Of a stretch of 64,000 nucleotides of DNA, positions 50,763 to 60,391 are shown one piece after another; within the stretch, counting starts at the first letter, position 1, and each line of letters starts with the position of its first letter. The DNA is from PXAP01 sp964421595. Lineage in GTDB: Bacteria; Bacteroidota; Bacteroidia; Bacteroidales; PUMT01. The DNA is taken from positions 123,424 to 187,423 of the forward strand of contig CAYQXY010000002.1 of assembly GCA_964421595.1 (NCBI GenBank), read 5' to 3'. The notes under the pieces are model-generated. The model worked only from the letters and a program-made list of their open reading frames with translations. It was not told the DNA's origin and ran no database searches. The translations under genes were made by a program, and so were the position numbers.

Positions 50763-51661
50763 AAAGAACCGGATTATTTCTAATAATATTTTCTGCTTTC
50801 GCAATTGCAGTGAATGCTCAGGAACTGCGTTGCAACGTGCAGGTTATCACAAATCAGATACAGGGCACAAATAAACAGAAATTCACCACCCTGCAGAGGG
50901 CTGTTTATGAATTTATTAATGGCCGAAACTGGACCAATCATGTATTTAACAGCCAGGAGCGTATTGAAGCAAATATAATGATCAATCTTACCGAAGAGAT
51001 ATCTTCGGATGAATTCAGGGGTACAATTCAGATCCAGTCGCGGAGGCCGGTTTTTAATTCATCTTATAATACTGTTCTTTTCAACTATCTTGATAATAAT
51101 CTGCATTTCCGCTATGTTGAGCACGAGACTCTTGAATTCAGCGAAACCCAGCATCTGTCTAATCTCACCTCCATACTTGCCTTCTATGTATATACAATAA
51201 TCGGCCTTGATTACGACTCTTTTTCAATTAATGGCGGCACCGAGTATTTTCAAAAGGCCGAGGCTATTGTCAGTAATGCCCAGAACGCAAACGAGCGCGG
51301 ATGGAAATCATTTGAAAGCAACAGAAACAGGTACTGGCTTGCATCAAACCTGAGGGACGCCAAATATGCACCTCTGCGTGAGTTCAATTACAGGTATCAC
51401 AGGCTTGGTCTTGACAGGATGAGTGAACGCCCCGCCGAAGCCCGTGCAGAAATTGCTGAAAGCCTGATTTTGCTTCAGCGGGTTTACCGTGAGAAACCAG
51501 ATCCTTTTATGCACCTCCTGCAGGTTGTATTTGATGCCAAATCGGATGAAATGATTAATGTTTTTTCTGAAACCAATCCTGAAGAAGCACGAAGGGTGGC
51601 TACCCTGCTTCGTGAAGTGGACCCCGCAAATACTCCGAAATATCAAAAAATTCAGCAATAA
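50759..51661 (+). CDS. DUF4835 family protein (PorD-like)
   Basis: Periplasmic protein with signal peptide (MKRTGLFLIIFSAFAIAVNAQ). The body starts ELRCNVQVITNQIQGTNKQ and carries the FINGRNWTNHVF, FRGTIQIQSRRPVF and RYVEHETLEF blocks that typify DUF4835, a Bacteroidota family. Some annotation pipelines call it type IX secretion protein PorD; I am not certain of that link. At 300 residues it has normal length. Coupled to coaBC by ATGA overlap. Confidence 0.88.
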   Translation: MKRTGLFLIIFSAFAIAVNAQELRCNVQVITNQIQGTNKQKFTTLQRAVYEFINGRNWTNHVFNSQERIEANIMINLTEEISSDEFRGTIQIQSRRPVFNSSYNTVLFNYLDNNLHFRYVEHETLEFSETQHLSNLTSILAFYVYTIIGLDYDSFSINGGTEYFQKAEAIVSNAQNANERGWKSFESNRNRYWLASNLRDAKYAPLREFNYRYHRLGLDRMSERPAEARAEIAESLILLQRVYREKPDPFMHLLQVVFDAKSDEMINVFSETNPEEARRVATLLREVDPANTPKYQKIQQ

Positions 51662-52068
51662 ACAAATAATTAATCTGCTTTGTCACAACAACCCGTCAGT
51701 CTTAAAACATGCTTTGACTGTCAGGGATTTTCCCCCATACAATGGTTTTATAATGCATTTGGTGTAGTAATTCACTTTTGTTTATGACCTCATATGTAAT
51801 GAAAGATACTGCCGGGCTGAGATAGTAAGAAAACAGGGAGATGATATCGTATTTTTTTTCGTATAGTGTAGAACAGGTTAATTATATTTTCCCGATTGTT
51901 GGTGAAACATTCCTTGTAAGGCTAAAATTAAATCCATATTGAGTAACTTGGAAGGCCTGACATTTGAATAAATTAGCAAGAATTATATCAGTATTCTTAC
52001 TATGTTTAATCATGTTTGTTATCTGTAATTGAAAATTTGATTATTTTAGTTAAAAAAACAGACTCTGT
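51662..52068. other. Intergenic region before recN
   Basis: 407 AT-rich bases. I see no exact promoter box, hairpin or repeat copy. Confidence 0.4.
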
Positions 52069-53763
52069 ATGCTCCGGAAATTGTTAGTAAACAATTACGC
52101 TCTCATTGATGAACTGAATATTGATTTCACTTCCGGCCTTTCAATTATTACCGGCGAAACAGGCTCCGGTAAATCAATTCTGCTCGGAGCAATGGCACTC
52201 ATACTCGGGCAGCGGGCAGACACATCAGTCTTGCAGGATAAATCGAGGAAATGCATTGTTGAAGGCGAGTTCGGGATATCCGGCTATGGGCTAGAGGATT
52301 TTTTTAATGAAAATGAACTTGATTTTGACACAAATTCAATTATCCGCCGGGAGATCAGTGAATCTGGCAAATCCAGGGCTTTTATAAATGACACACCGGT
52401 AAATCTGAACTTGTTAAAAGAATTAGGCTCACAGCTTGTTGATATTCATTCACAGCATCACAACCTGATACTTTCTGAGAACCGGTTTCAACTCGATGTT
52501 ATTGATGTAATTGCCGGAAATTCATTAAAACTTCAGGAATATCATTCCCGGTATCGTGAATTCATACAAGCCAGGGAATATTTTGAAAACCTGAAGGAGA
52601 TGTCAGAAAAGGCCGGAGCTGACCTGGATTATCTGGAGTTTCAGCTGAATCAACTTACTGATGCCCGGCTTGTGGAAGGTGAACAGGCCAGACTTGAAGA
52701 GGAACTTGAGAAACTTACTCATGCCGGTGAAATAAAAGAGACACTTATTCAATCATACACCGCTTTTAACGCAGATGATATGTCACTGCTGATATCATTG
52801 AAGGAGATTTTACAGGGAATGGGGCGGATTAAACCTTTTTTTCCTGAAATTGCAGAGTTACACCGGCGTATGGAGAGTTCACTTATTGAACTGAAGGACA
52901 TATCTGATGAAATTGGTATTTTAGAATCCACTACCGATTTTGATCCCGGAAGGGCTGATTTTATTAATGAGAGGCTTGACCTGTTGTATAGCCTGCAGCA
53001 GAAGCACCAGGTTACAACGGTGGAGGAACTTATTGGAATACGTGAGACACTCCGGGGAAAGACAGATGAAATAAGTGGATATGAGTTTAGCATTGAAGAA
53101 GCAGGAAAGAAAGTTGAAGAATACAGGCATACCCTTAACCTGCTGGCAAAAGAACTGTCAGGGAACCGCATCAAGGCCATACCTGTTCTCGAACAACACA
53201 TGGTTAAACTGCTCATCCTTCTTGGTATACCTAATGCAAGGTTTGAGGTGTCGCACCAGAAACTGTCCGGTCTGTCAAGGGATGGTCTCGACAAGGTTGT
53301 TTTTATGTTTTCTGCCAATCGTCAGTCGCCTCCAATGGAGCTTTCAAAGGTCGCCTCCGGTGGTGAGATGTCGAGGGTAATGCTCAGCTTAAAGTCACTT
53401 ATTGTAAAATCAAAGTCGCTGCCCACTATTATTTTCGATGAAATTGATTCGGGAGTATCAGGCGAGGTAGCAGGAAGAATGGGCAGGATCATGAAAAGCA
53501 TGTCAGAGCATATGCAGGTTATCAATATAACCCATTTACCACAGATAGCCGGCAAAGGAGATCAGCAGTTTCTTGTATATAAGGAGGATGTTGATAACTC
53601 AACCCATACACGAATACGATTGCTTGCAAGAGATGAAAGAATTAATGAGATTGCCAGGATGCTTAGCAGTGACGGTCTGACAGAGGCAGCCAGGGTTAAT
53701 GCTATGGAGCTGATGGACGACAAATCAGTAAATGATCTGCATCATTCAGATAATTCTGAATAG
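52069..53763 (+). CDS. recN: DNA repair protein RecN
   Basis: SMC-like ATPase for double-strand break repair. N-terminal half-ATPase: LVNNYALIDELNIDF and Walker A ITGETGSGKSILLGAM at about residues 28-43; Q-loop HSQHHNLIL (about 133-141). A long coiled coil (about 170-360) follows. The C-terminal half contains ASGGEMSRVMLSLKSL (ABC signature, about 425-440) and Walker B TIIFDEIDSGVSGEVA (about 454-469). Length 564. It belongs to the conserved bamD-coaBC neighbourhood, though 407 bases downstream. Its stop is 13 bases from the convergent penicillin-acylase-like gene. Confidence 0.95.
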   Translation: MLRKLLVNNYALIDELNIDFTSGLSIITGETGSGKSILLGAMALILGQRADTSVLQDKSRKCIVEGEFGISGYGLEDFFNENELDFDTNSIIRREISESGKSRAFINDTPVNLNLLKELGSQLVDIHSQHHNLILSENRFQLDVIDVIAGNSLKLQEYHSRYREFIQAREYFENLKEMSEKAGADLDYLEFQLNQLTDARLVEGEQARLEEELEKLTHAGEIKETLIQSYTAFNADDMSLLISLKEILQGMGRIKPFFPEIAELHRRMESSLIELKDISDEIGILESTTDFDPGRADFINERLDLLYSLQQKHQVTTVEELIGIRETLRGKTDEISGYEFSIEEAGKKVEEYRHTLNLLAKELSGNRIKAIPVLEQHMVKLLILLGIPNARFEVSHQKLSGLSRDGLDKVVFMFSANRQSPPMELSKVASGGEMSRVMLSLKSLIVKSKSLPTIIFDEIDSGVSGEVAGRMGRIMKSMSEHMQVINITHLPQIAGKGDQQFLVYKEDVDNSTHTRIRLLARDERINEIARMLSSDGLTEAARVNAMELMDDKSVNDLHHSDNSE

Positions 53764-53776
53764 TTCACAATTCGGG

Positions 53777-56179
53777 TTATTCCGCCGGAACCAGTTTCAT
53801 CCTGTACCTTGTTGCTTTATCAACTTCCGGATCAGAAAAAAGGTCCTCCCTGAACAAACCGTTTACATATAATTCTGTCTGATCACAATAGTAGTCACTT
53901 GCCGGTATACCTGATGTTCCTGTGGGAATTACTGTTAAGGATTCATCCCAGTTGGCTGTGGAGTAAATATGCCTTTGCGATGCCCCGTGATTGACCTTGA
54001 ATGGTTCATTAAAGGTGTAGGAGTAGGGACATACAGTGTGGAAACTACCTCCGGGTGAGTAAGGCCCCCTGTTCATGTTAAATACCCTGTCAATTAGCTT
54101 TACCGATCCGATTGGATGAGCCAGGGTAAGGTTATGGACTTCACCCCAGGACCAGTTGTTTGGATTGGTGCCGATATTAAGCTCAAGCCATTCAATAGTC
54201 TCATAAAAACTTTTATAAACCAGATCATTGAATGATCCCGGGCCACTGGCCAGATTATCGCCTGCCAGCCATGCAGATTGCCTCCTGATCCAGACCAGGT
54301 CGACTATATTACGCACAAGTATTTTATCGGCAATAAATTCAGTGTACAACGCTTCACCCATATCTTCAAGTAAAAGATTCTCAATAAACATGAGATAAAA
54401 TTTTTCAAAAATTATTGGTTCAGCGCGATCGGGAGAATATACAAAATCCCACTCTGAAAGCAGTTCAATTGCTCTTTGCTCATTCGCACGCAGCCCCGAT
54501 TTTTGCCTTAGCTGGTTTAACAGTCCGGGAAGCATGCGTTCGGCCAGCTTGGATCTTTTATCGCCCAGCATGTCGCGAAAATCATCAACCGATAACTTTT
54601 CCCTTTCCAACAGCATCTCCTGAATCCTGTCATACCTGTTGGGCAGGTCAAACCAATGGCTTATATAGTGAGGATAATCATCGGGAACCGTTCTGTTGTT
54701 TGCAGAGGCTACATATCCGGCAGGTGGGTTGTATGTATAAGGCACCTCTTCAAAAGGTACAATTCCTTTCCAGTCATATGTGTCATCCTCACCCGGGGCC
54801 AGAAATATCCCGTTCCCTTCCCTGATTGGAATTCCTGCGGCCATATGCAATCCAATATTTCCTTCAGTGTCTGCATAAATTACATTCTGACTAACCGATA
54901 TGAAAGTGGTCAATGCATTGCGGAATTCATCCCAGTTCCCTGCCCTGTTAAGAAGATAGACTGAACGAACCTCATTGCTGTATTCGTTACCAAGCCATCT
55001 CATCGAAACCACCTGGTCATCAATGTCTTTAAACCCCGAAATAACCGGTCCGCGATGAGTAAATAGTAGCTCCCTTTCCACCGATTCATCTTTTCCAGTC
55101 GAAATTATTTCAGTGCGTACCTCCATATCCCTCCATTCACCCATAAAGAGGTACTGACGATGATTTTCGGGGTTAACGGTCTCAAGATAAAAATCAACAT
55201 CATTTAACATCACATTGGTCATCCCCCAGGCTATATTTTCATTGTGTCCGGCTACCACCAGAGGCTGTCCGGGGAGAACCACACCGGTAACATTGAGCTT
55301 TCCTTCAACAACCTGATGCATCTGGTACCAGATACCCGGGGCGAATAGCCCAAGATGCATATCATTGGCCATTATAGGCATTCCTGTTGAACTTTTCTTT
55401 CCTGAAACTGCCCAGTTATTGCTTCCGCTGAATATCTCGAGTCCAAGCTCACGAAGTTTTAATGTTGGTTCTGCCAGTGATGTATGAAAATCAGTATCGG
55501 TTAGAAGGAAGTTGGGGTAGACCGGACTGGTTTGTAGTTCAAGGTGAGGTACAAGCTCGGCAAATTTATCATCATCCAGTTGATTCCTGAGTTTATGTAA
55601 TACTACCTCCTTACTCCACCCCATATTCAGATCCCATGCCATATAGCCCGTCAGGTTGACTGAATGTTCGGGCAACCACTCTTCAGGCTGATAACCAAGA
55701 ATTGAAAATTCCGGTGGAAGGTTATTTAAGTTTTGTCTGATAAATTGATTTACTCCATCGGCAAATGCTTCGAGAGCATTGATTATCTCAGGATCGGTCT
55801 GCCGGAGAACAATTGCTGACTTATCTGGTATACGAAGAGATCTCATAAGTTGATCTGTATTGACCAGGTCTTCGCCAAAAATTTCAGATAGCTTTCCTGT
55901 TGTTGCCCTTCTTAGCAAGTCCATCTGCCAGAGACGATCCTGGGCCATGATGTATCCTGCAGCCCTGTAAAGATCTTCCTCATTGGCAGCATATATAGTT
56001 GGAACAGCATATGCATCCCTATGAACTGTTACCTCATCTTTTAATCTCTCCAGGGTAATATCCTGTTCGTAGTCGGGAAGAGCTTTATAAGCTATGTTTC
56101 TGATAAAGAATATACCTGCTATCAGAAGGAGGATAAGAAAAATTCCTGCAATTTTCAGAATTCTTTTAAATAGTCGCAT
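53777..56179 (-). CDS. Penicillin acylase family protein (Ntn hydrolase)
   Basis: Secreted amidase that matures by self-cleavage. An N-terminal membrane anchor or signal (about 8-28) precedes the alpha-chain region (DAYAVPTIYAANEEDLYRAAGYIMAQDRLWQMDLLRR, given here by its blocks DAYGVP-like and QDRLWQMD). The cleavage site and catalytic Ser are in SGSNNWAVSG at about 251-260 (Ser253), followed by NDMHLGLFAPGIWYQ and GNIGLHMAAGIPIR. Length 800. Relatives cleave penicillins or acyl-homoserine lactones; the substrate here is not known. A TATATTTG box on the minus strand lies 87 bases upstream. Confidence 0.92.
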   Translation of the reverse strand: MRLFKRILKIAGIFLILLLIAGIFFIRNIAYKALPDYEQDITLERLKDEVTVHRDAYAVPTIYAANEEDLYRAAGYIMAQDRLWQMDLLRRATTGKLSEIFGEDLVNTDQLMRSLRIPDKSAIVLRQTDPEIINALEAFADGVNQFIRQNLNNLPPEFSILGYQPEEWLPEHSVNLTGYMAWDLNMGWSKEVVLHKLRNQLDDDKFAELVPHLELQTSPVYPNFLLTDTDFHTSLAEPTLKLRELGLEIFSGSNNWAVSGKKSSTGMPIMANDMHLGLFAPGIWYQMHQVVEGKLNVTGVVLPGQPLVVAGHNENIAWGMTNVMLNDVDFYLETVNPENHRQYLFMGEWRDMEVRTEIISTGKDESVERELLFTHRGPVISGFKDIDDQVVSMRWLGNEYSNEVRSVYLLNRAGNWDEFRNALTTFISVSQNVIYADTEGNIGLHMAAGIPIREGNGIFLAPGEDDTYDWKGIVPFEEVPYTYNPPAGYVASANNRTVPDDYPHYISHWFDLPNRYDRIQEMLLEREKLSVDDFRDMLGDKRSKLAERMLPGLLNQLRQKSGLRANEQRAIELLSEWDFVYSPDRAEPIIFEKFYLMFIENLLLEDMGEALYTEFIADKILVRNIVDLVWIRRQSAWLAGDNLASGPGSFNDLVYKSFYETIEWLELNIGTNPNNWSWGEVHNLTLAHPIGSVKLIDRVFNMNRGPYSPGGSFHTVCPYSYTFNEPFKVNHGASQRHIYSTANWDESLTVIPTGTSGIPASDYYCDQTELYVNGLFREDLFSDPEVDKATRYRMKLVPAE

Positions 56180-56265
56180 CTCCGGAAGATTTATGGTTTG
56201 ATTATTAGGCGTATGTAATGGTCTTACTATGAGAAAAATATGGAAAGATAAAAGTCCTGATACTT

Positions 56266-56273
56266 CAAATATA
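56266..56273 (-). promoter_or_regulatory. Bacteroidota -7 promoter box (TATATTTG) for the penicillin-acylase-like gene
   Basis: Exact TAnnTTTG match on the minus strand, 86 bases before the start at 56179. Confidence 0.4.
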
Positions 56274-56387
56274 AATCAATTACCACTAAATTTACAAAAA
56301 AAATAAGAATATATTTTTTAATAAGGGAGCAATTCCTTTTCTTGTTTTATTATTCAATTTACCTATACAATTAATAAACATTGTAAT

Positions 56388-57722
56388 ATGATCAGAAAAA
56401 GAATTTTACAGGGCTTTTTCCTTGCATTTATAGTAATATCGGTATCTATGAAAAATGCAACTGCCCAGGAAGAAACTCCAATAAAGACCGGATGGACATT
56501 TGGGGCATTACCTGCAATCTCCTTTAATTCCGATCTCGGACTTCAATATGGTGGTGTTGTTAACCTCTATTATTTTGGCGATGGTTCATCATATCCAAAA
56601 TACATGCATTCGATATATGCCGAAATTTCAAGATTTACAAAAGGCAGCGGGGTAAACAGGCTTTTTTATGACAGTGAATATCTTATTCCCAATATCCGGG
56701 TTACTGCAGACTTAAATTATTTTACCGAAAAAGCGCTTGATTTCTATGGATTTAACGGGTATAATTCTCTCTATAATGCATCGATGGAGGATGATACTCA
56801 TGCAGAGTACTTAAGCAGGATGTTTTACAGGCATGAAAGAAATATGTTTCGCTTTACCCTCGATTTTCAGGGACAACTGGCAGGGCAGGAGCTACGGTGG
56901 ATTGGTGGTATAGGATTATTGAACAATAGTATATCGACCGTTGATATTGATGCCCTTAATGAGGGAAAGGATCAGGAGGATATGCTGCCTGATATCCCTG
57001 GTTTATATGACAGGTATCTGGAATGGGGGGTAATATCTCCCGGGGAAAGCAAAGGTGGAAATGCACATCACTTAAAATTAGGGGTTATTTATGATTCCAG
57101 GGATAATGAACCAAACCCAATGTCGGGTGTATGGTCAGAAGCTGTAATATTTGCCGCACCAGGCTTTTTGGGGAACGGTGATTTTGCATATTCACGGATC
57201 TCGCTTACACACAGACAGTATTTTACTATCGTGGAAAGGAATCTTTCTTTTGCCTACAGGCTGAATTACCAGGGCACACTTGGCGGGAACGTCCCTTTTT
57301 ACATGCTTCCCTACATGATCAACTCATTCTCACTCTCCTCAAATACTGACGGACTCGGAGGATCAAAAACTGTAAGAGGTGTTTTACGCAACAGGATTGT
57401 TGGCGACGGAATGGTGTTTGGTAATTTTGAAATGCGCTGGAAATTTTTCCGAACCGTATTGTTTAACCAGAATATTTATCTGGCACTCAACGGGTTTATG
57501 GATGCAGGCCAGGTTGTCACCAACAGGAAAATTGATGTGCCTGCCGGCTCTCCGTTCTATAGCTTTTATAATCCGGATGAAGAATCGATGCATGTAGCGC
57601 TCGGAGGAGGGTTCAGGATTGCTATGAACGAAAATTTCATAATTGCCGTCGATTACGGTAAACCACTGGATAGTCGCGATGGAGGAGGGGGATTGTATAT
57701 TGGTCTCAATTACCTTTTTTAA
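56388..57722 (+). CDS. Omp85/BamA-like outer-membrane barrel without POTRA domains
   Basis: Signal peptide (about 1-26, ending TAQE). The barrel begins WTFGALPAISFNSDLGLQYGG, followed by repeated aromatic beta strands, LGVIYDSRDNEPNPMSGVWSEA, and the VRG-type motif SKTVRGVLRNRIVGDGMVFGNFEMRWKF (conserved blocks VRG and GNFEMRWKF) typical of the surface-antigen (Bac_surface_Ag) domain. It ends LYIGLNYLF, a C-terminal aromatic as expected for BAM substrates. There is no room for POTRA domains before the barrel. At 444 residues it fits the DUF5982-like family. Function unknown. Confidence 0.85.
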   Translation: MIRKRILQGFFLAFIVISVSMKNATAQEETPIKTGWTFGALPAISFNSDLGLQYGGVVNLYYFGDGSSYPKYMHSIYAEISRFTKGSGVNRLFYDSEYLIPNIRVTADLNYFTEKALDFYGFNGYNSLYNASMEDDTHAEYLSRMFYRHERNMFRFTLDFQGQLAGQELRWIGGIGLLNNSISTVDIDALNEGKDQEDMLPDIPGLYDRYLEWGVISPGESKGGNAHHLKLGVIYDSRDNEPNPMSGVWSEAVIFAAPGFLGNGDFAYSRISLTHRQYFTIVERNLSFAYRLNYQGTLGGNVPFYMLPYMINSFSLSSNTDGLGGSKTVRGVLRNRIVGDGMVFGNFEMRWKFFRTVLFNQNIYLALNGFMDAGQVVTNRKIDVPAGSPFYSFYNPDEESMHVALGGGFRIAMNENFIIAVDYGKPLDSRDGGGGLYIGLNYLF

Positions 57723-57855
57723 TAAGTGGGTAATAACCTTGCTTCACTGCTTGAAGATTATCATCGGTAATGGTAAATTATAAATGTTATAAAATTCAGG
57801 ATCATCTTCGGGTTAACAGGCCGAAGGGTATTGGCGAAAACATAATCTTCAGACA

Positions 57856-58959
57856 ATGAAGTATCTTTTCCTGGTCCAGGGTGAAGGCCGTGGTCATATG
57901 ACTCAGGCCATTTCATTGCTAGAAGTTTTAAGGGAAAACAATCATGACGTTGTTGGAGTATTGCTGGGTAAGAATCCCCGGCGGCAGATACCCGAATATG
58001 TGTATAAAAAGATAGATACCTTCATTGCCGGGTATGACAGCCCGAATTTCGTTTTTAATAAATCAAATACAGGAATTCTCATTACCAGGTCGTTAGTCTA
58101 TAATATATTGAGAATACGCAGGTATATTAAAAGCCTGCGTATGATCCATTCAATAATTAAAAAAACCAACCCTGATGTGATCGTAAATTTTTATGACCCT
58201 CTTGGCGGAGTGTACAACTATTTTTTCCCGGGAAAGGTTTTTGTTTGCATAGGACATCAGTTCCTGATTACTCACCCTGACACCCCAAGACCGAAAGGTA
58301 AAAAGATTGACAACAGACTCCTGCGTTTGCATAATAGAGTTTCCTCACTGAAAGCAAGTAAATGCCTGGCCCTCTCTTTCCGGGAAATGAGTGGATTCGG
58401 GACAAAGAGCATCTTCGTGGTTCCCCCCTTATTAAGGAAAGAGGTTCTAAATACAGACTTCAAGCAAATAAGAGAGGATGGTTATCTGCACGGATATATT
58501 TTAAATGATGGTTTTGCCTCAGAAATCATCAAGTGGCACAGGAGTAACCCATCCTTGCATGCCCATTTTTTCTGGGACAAACAGGGGGCAGATAAATCGC
58601 TGACGGTGAATGACAACCTGGTTTTTCACCAGATAGATGATTCATTGTTTCTGGATTATTTCAAAAACTGCAGCATGTACGCTGGAACAGCTGGCTTTGA
58701 ATCGCTTTGTGAATCGATGTACCTTAGGAAGCCTTTTCTATGTGTTCCGTCTGAAAACCATTACGAACAATTATGCAATGCATTGGATGCAACCCTGGAT
58801 GGTGCCGGTATATGGGACACCCGTTTCGACCTTGACAAACTACTTGAGTTCCGTAAAAAATATCAGTTTGATGCGGTACGGTTTCGTGAGTGGACAAATA
58901 AGGCGCCTGAAGTTTTTTTAGAGCACCTTACCGGGATTAAAACTGAAAAGCCGGAATGA
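57856..58959 (+). CDS. Glycosyltransferase family protein (GT28/MurG-like)
   Basis: GT-B fold glycosyltransferase. YLFLVQGEGRGHMTQAISLLE at residues 3-23 is the N-terminal glycine loop typical of the MurG-like, MJ1255-type group. The middle segment FYDPLGGVYNYFFPGKVFVCIGHQFL (about 112-140) closes the acceptor domain, and CSMYAGTAGFESLCESMYLRKPFLCVP (about 270-297), given here in its blocks, is the UDP-sugar site with AGTAGFES. No signal peptide; probably peripheral at the inner membrane. Length 367. Acceptor unknown. Confidence 0.85.
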   Translation: MKYLFLVQGEGRGHMTQAISLLEVLRENNHDVVGVLLGKNPRRQIPEYVYKKIDTFIAGYDSPNFVFNKSNTGILITRSLVYNILRIRRYIKSLRMIHSIIKKTNPDVIVNFYDPLGGVYNYFFPGKVFVCIGHQFLITHPDTPRPKGKKIDNRLLRLHNRVSSLKASKCLALSFREMSGFGTKSIFVVPPLLRKEVLNTDFKQIREDGYLHGYILNDGFASEIIKWHRSNPSLHAHFFWDKQGADKSLTVNDNLVFHQIDDSLFLDYFKNCSMYAGTAGFESLCESMYLRKPFLCVPSENHYEQLCNALDATLDGAGIWDTRFDLDKLLEFRKKYQFDAVRFREWTNKAPEVFLEHLTGIKTEKPE

Positions 58960-58994
58960 TTAGGGAAACTGGCAATTATTAATTTTTATATGGT

Positions 58995-59064
58995 TCTTCC
59001 ACGAACCAGGGCAAACTAAAAAATACGAATATCCATGGGAGATCTATCCGTGGCAACCACTTGA
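58995..59064 (+). repeat. Dispersed intergenic repeat, copy 5
   Basis: TTCCACGAACCAGGGCAAAC, then ATATCCATGGGAGATC and TATCCGTGGCAACCAC, agrees with copy 1 along its whole length of about 70 bases. Confidence 0.65.
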
Positions 59065-59265
59065 AATGGATATACAGGTAGCATCCACTTCTTGACATGG
59101 TTAAGTAATTTGCTTATAATAAGCATAATAACCTCCCTGTAATTGGATGGATGTTTTCTGCGAACAGCCTGCACTTTCGGTTTTTTTTGCCATAATTCAG
59201 AAATTGGTTGTGGTCCATTTGAGAGCCGATTGCATCACCTCTATGGTTTTGTTGTCTCCAGGTCG

Positions 59266-59273
59266 TATATTTG
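59266..59273 (+). promoter_or_regulatory. Bacteroidota -7 promoter box (TATATTTG) for fabI
   Basis: Exact TAnnTTTG match, 52 bases before the fabI start. Confidence 0.5.
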
Positions 59274-59325
59274 CAGTTAAATTGATAATTATCCGGCATG
59301 TGTGTCTAATTAATACTTAAAAGAA

Positions 59326-60156
59326 ATGGTTTGCAACTTATTAAAAGGAAAAAAGGGAATTATATTCGGAGCACTTAACGACAAGTCGATAGCATGGAAA
59401 GTAGCTGAAAAAGCACATCAGCAGGGTGCTGAATTTGTACTGTCAAATGCTCCCGCTGCCATCAGGTTTGGGGATATTGATAAGCTGGCTGAAGCATGTA
59501 ATTCTGAAGTAATAACTGCCGATGCAACCGATGTCAATGATCTTGAGAAGGTTTTAGCCGGAGCAATGGAAAAATTTGGAGGGAAAATAGATTTTGTTCT
59601 TCATTCAATCGGTATGTCGCCCAATGTCAGAAAAAGTATCCCTTATGATAAGATTAACTACGACTTTTATCATAAGACACTTGATATATCAGCCATGTCT
59701 TTTCATAAAATCCTGCAGGTTGCCCGTCAGATGGATGCAATCAATGAATGGGGATCAGTTGTTGCCCTTTCTTATGTAGCAGCTCAAAGGACATTGTATG
59801 GGTATAATGACATGGCCGATGCCAAGGCATTGCTGGAATCGGTGGCACGGAGTTTTGGCTATATTTACGGGCGTGACAAGAAGATCAGGATCAATACTAT
59901 TTCACAGTCGCCAACAATGACAACTGCCGGAAGCGGGGTTAAAGGTTTCGAATCACTGCTGGACTTTACCGAACGTATGTCACCTCTTGGAAATGCCTCG
60001 GCCGAAGAATGCGCCGATTACTGTATCACGCTGTTTTCTGATCTTACCAGGAAGGTAACAATGCAGAACCTGTTCCATGACGGAGGTTTCTCAAGTATGG
60101 GTATGAGCATGGAAGCAATGCATCAGTATGATAAGAGTTTCCGGCCCTGCGATTAA
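59326..60156 (+). CDS. fabI: Enoyl-[acyl-carrier-protein] reductase (NADH)
   Basis: Catalyses the last reduction of each fatty-acid elongation cycle. FabI-type SDR: GIIFGALNDKSIAWKVA at about residues 11-27 (the G-x5-SIA loop), LHSIGMSP at about 91-98, the catalytic Tyr-x6-Lys in YNDMADAKALLES at about 159-171, and the NTISQSPTMTTAGSGVKG substrate-loop block (about 189-206; ISQSPTMT replaces the enterobacterial ISAGPIRT). Length 276 is slightly longer than E. coli FabI. It is followed by a strong terminator and has its own promoter. Confidence 0.94.
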   Translation: MVCNLLKGKKGIIFGALNDKSIAWKVAEKAHQQGAEFVLSNAPAAIRFGDIDKLAEACNSEVITADATDVNDLEKVLAGAMEKFGGKIDFVLHSIGMSPNVRKSIPYDKINYDFYHKTLDISAMSFHKILQVARQMDAINEWGSVVALSYVAAQRTLYGYNDMADAKALLESVARSFGYIYGRDKKIRINTISQSPTMTTAGSGVKGFESLLDFTERMSPLGNASAEECADYCITLFSDLTRKVTMQNLFHDGGFSSMGMSMEAMHQYDKSFRPCD

Positions 60157-60190
60157 AAGCAGTTAATGTCGGAAAAATTACACCAGGATA

Positions 60191-60226
60191 AATTATGCCC
60201 ATAAAATTGAGTTTATGGGCATAATT
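60191..60226 (+). terminator. Intrinsic terminator after fabI
   Basis: AATTATGCCCATAAA (60191-60205) and TTTATGGGCATAATT (60212-60226) form a perfect 15-bp stem with a 6-base loop, followed by GTCTTTTTG. Confidence 0.88.
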
Positions 60227-60334
60227 GTCTTTTTGCCATTATAAATTTAATTACAATTGCTTAGTCCTCCGGGCGTAGTAATGTCCTGTGGGGGGCGGAA
60301 GTTTTATGTGAAAAGGATTACCTGAATCAAAGTA

Positions 60335-60382
60335 AAAACCGGAATTCAGGCCACTTCCAAAGGTGGCGGAAATTGCGGTTTT
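60335..60382. repeat. Nested hairpin near the PepSY membrane-protein gene
   Basis: Inner stem GCCACTT/AGGTGGC (60350-60356 / 60361-60367, one wobble) lies within an outer AAAACCG/CGGTTTT stem (60335-60341 / 60376-60382). It resembles the structure at 11139-11186. On the minus strand it falls just after the stop of the PepSY gene and may serve as a terminator. Confidence 0.4.
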
Positions 60383-60391
60383 AGCGGGTTT

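Larger units (their letters stand above)
58960..59325. other. Intergenic region with a dispersed-repeat copy and the fabI promoter
   Basis: The repeat (58995-59064) and a -7 box (59266-59273) are listed separately. No gene is visible. Confidence 0.55.

Noticed and set aside
52749..53318. 189-codon ORF antisense to recN
   Set aside because: Entirely inside the well-conserved recN frame on the other strand; Ser/Arg-rich shadow translation without recognisable domain.
2770..59064. Insertion sequence as explanation of the dispersed repeat
   Set aside because: No transposase-like ORF, no terminal inverted repeats over the full unit and no visible target duplications.
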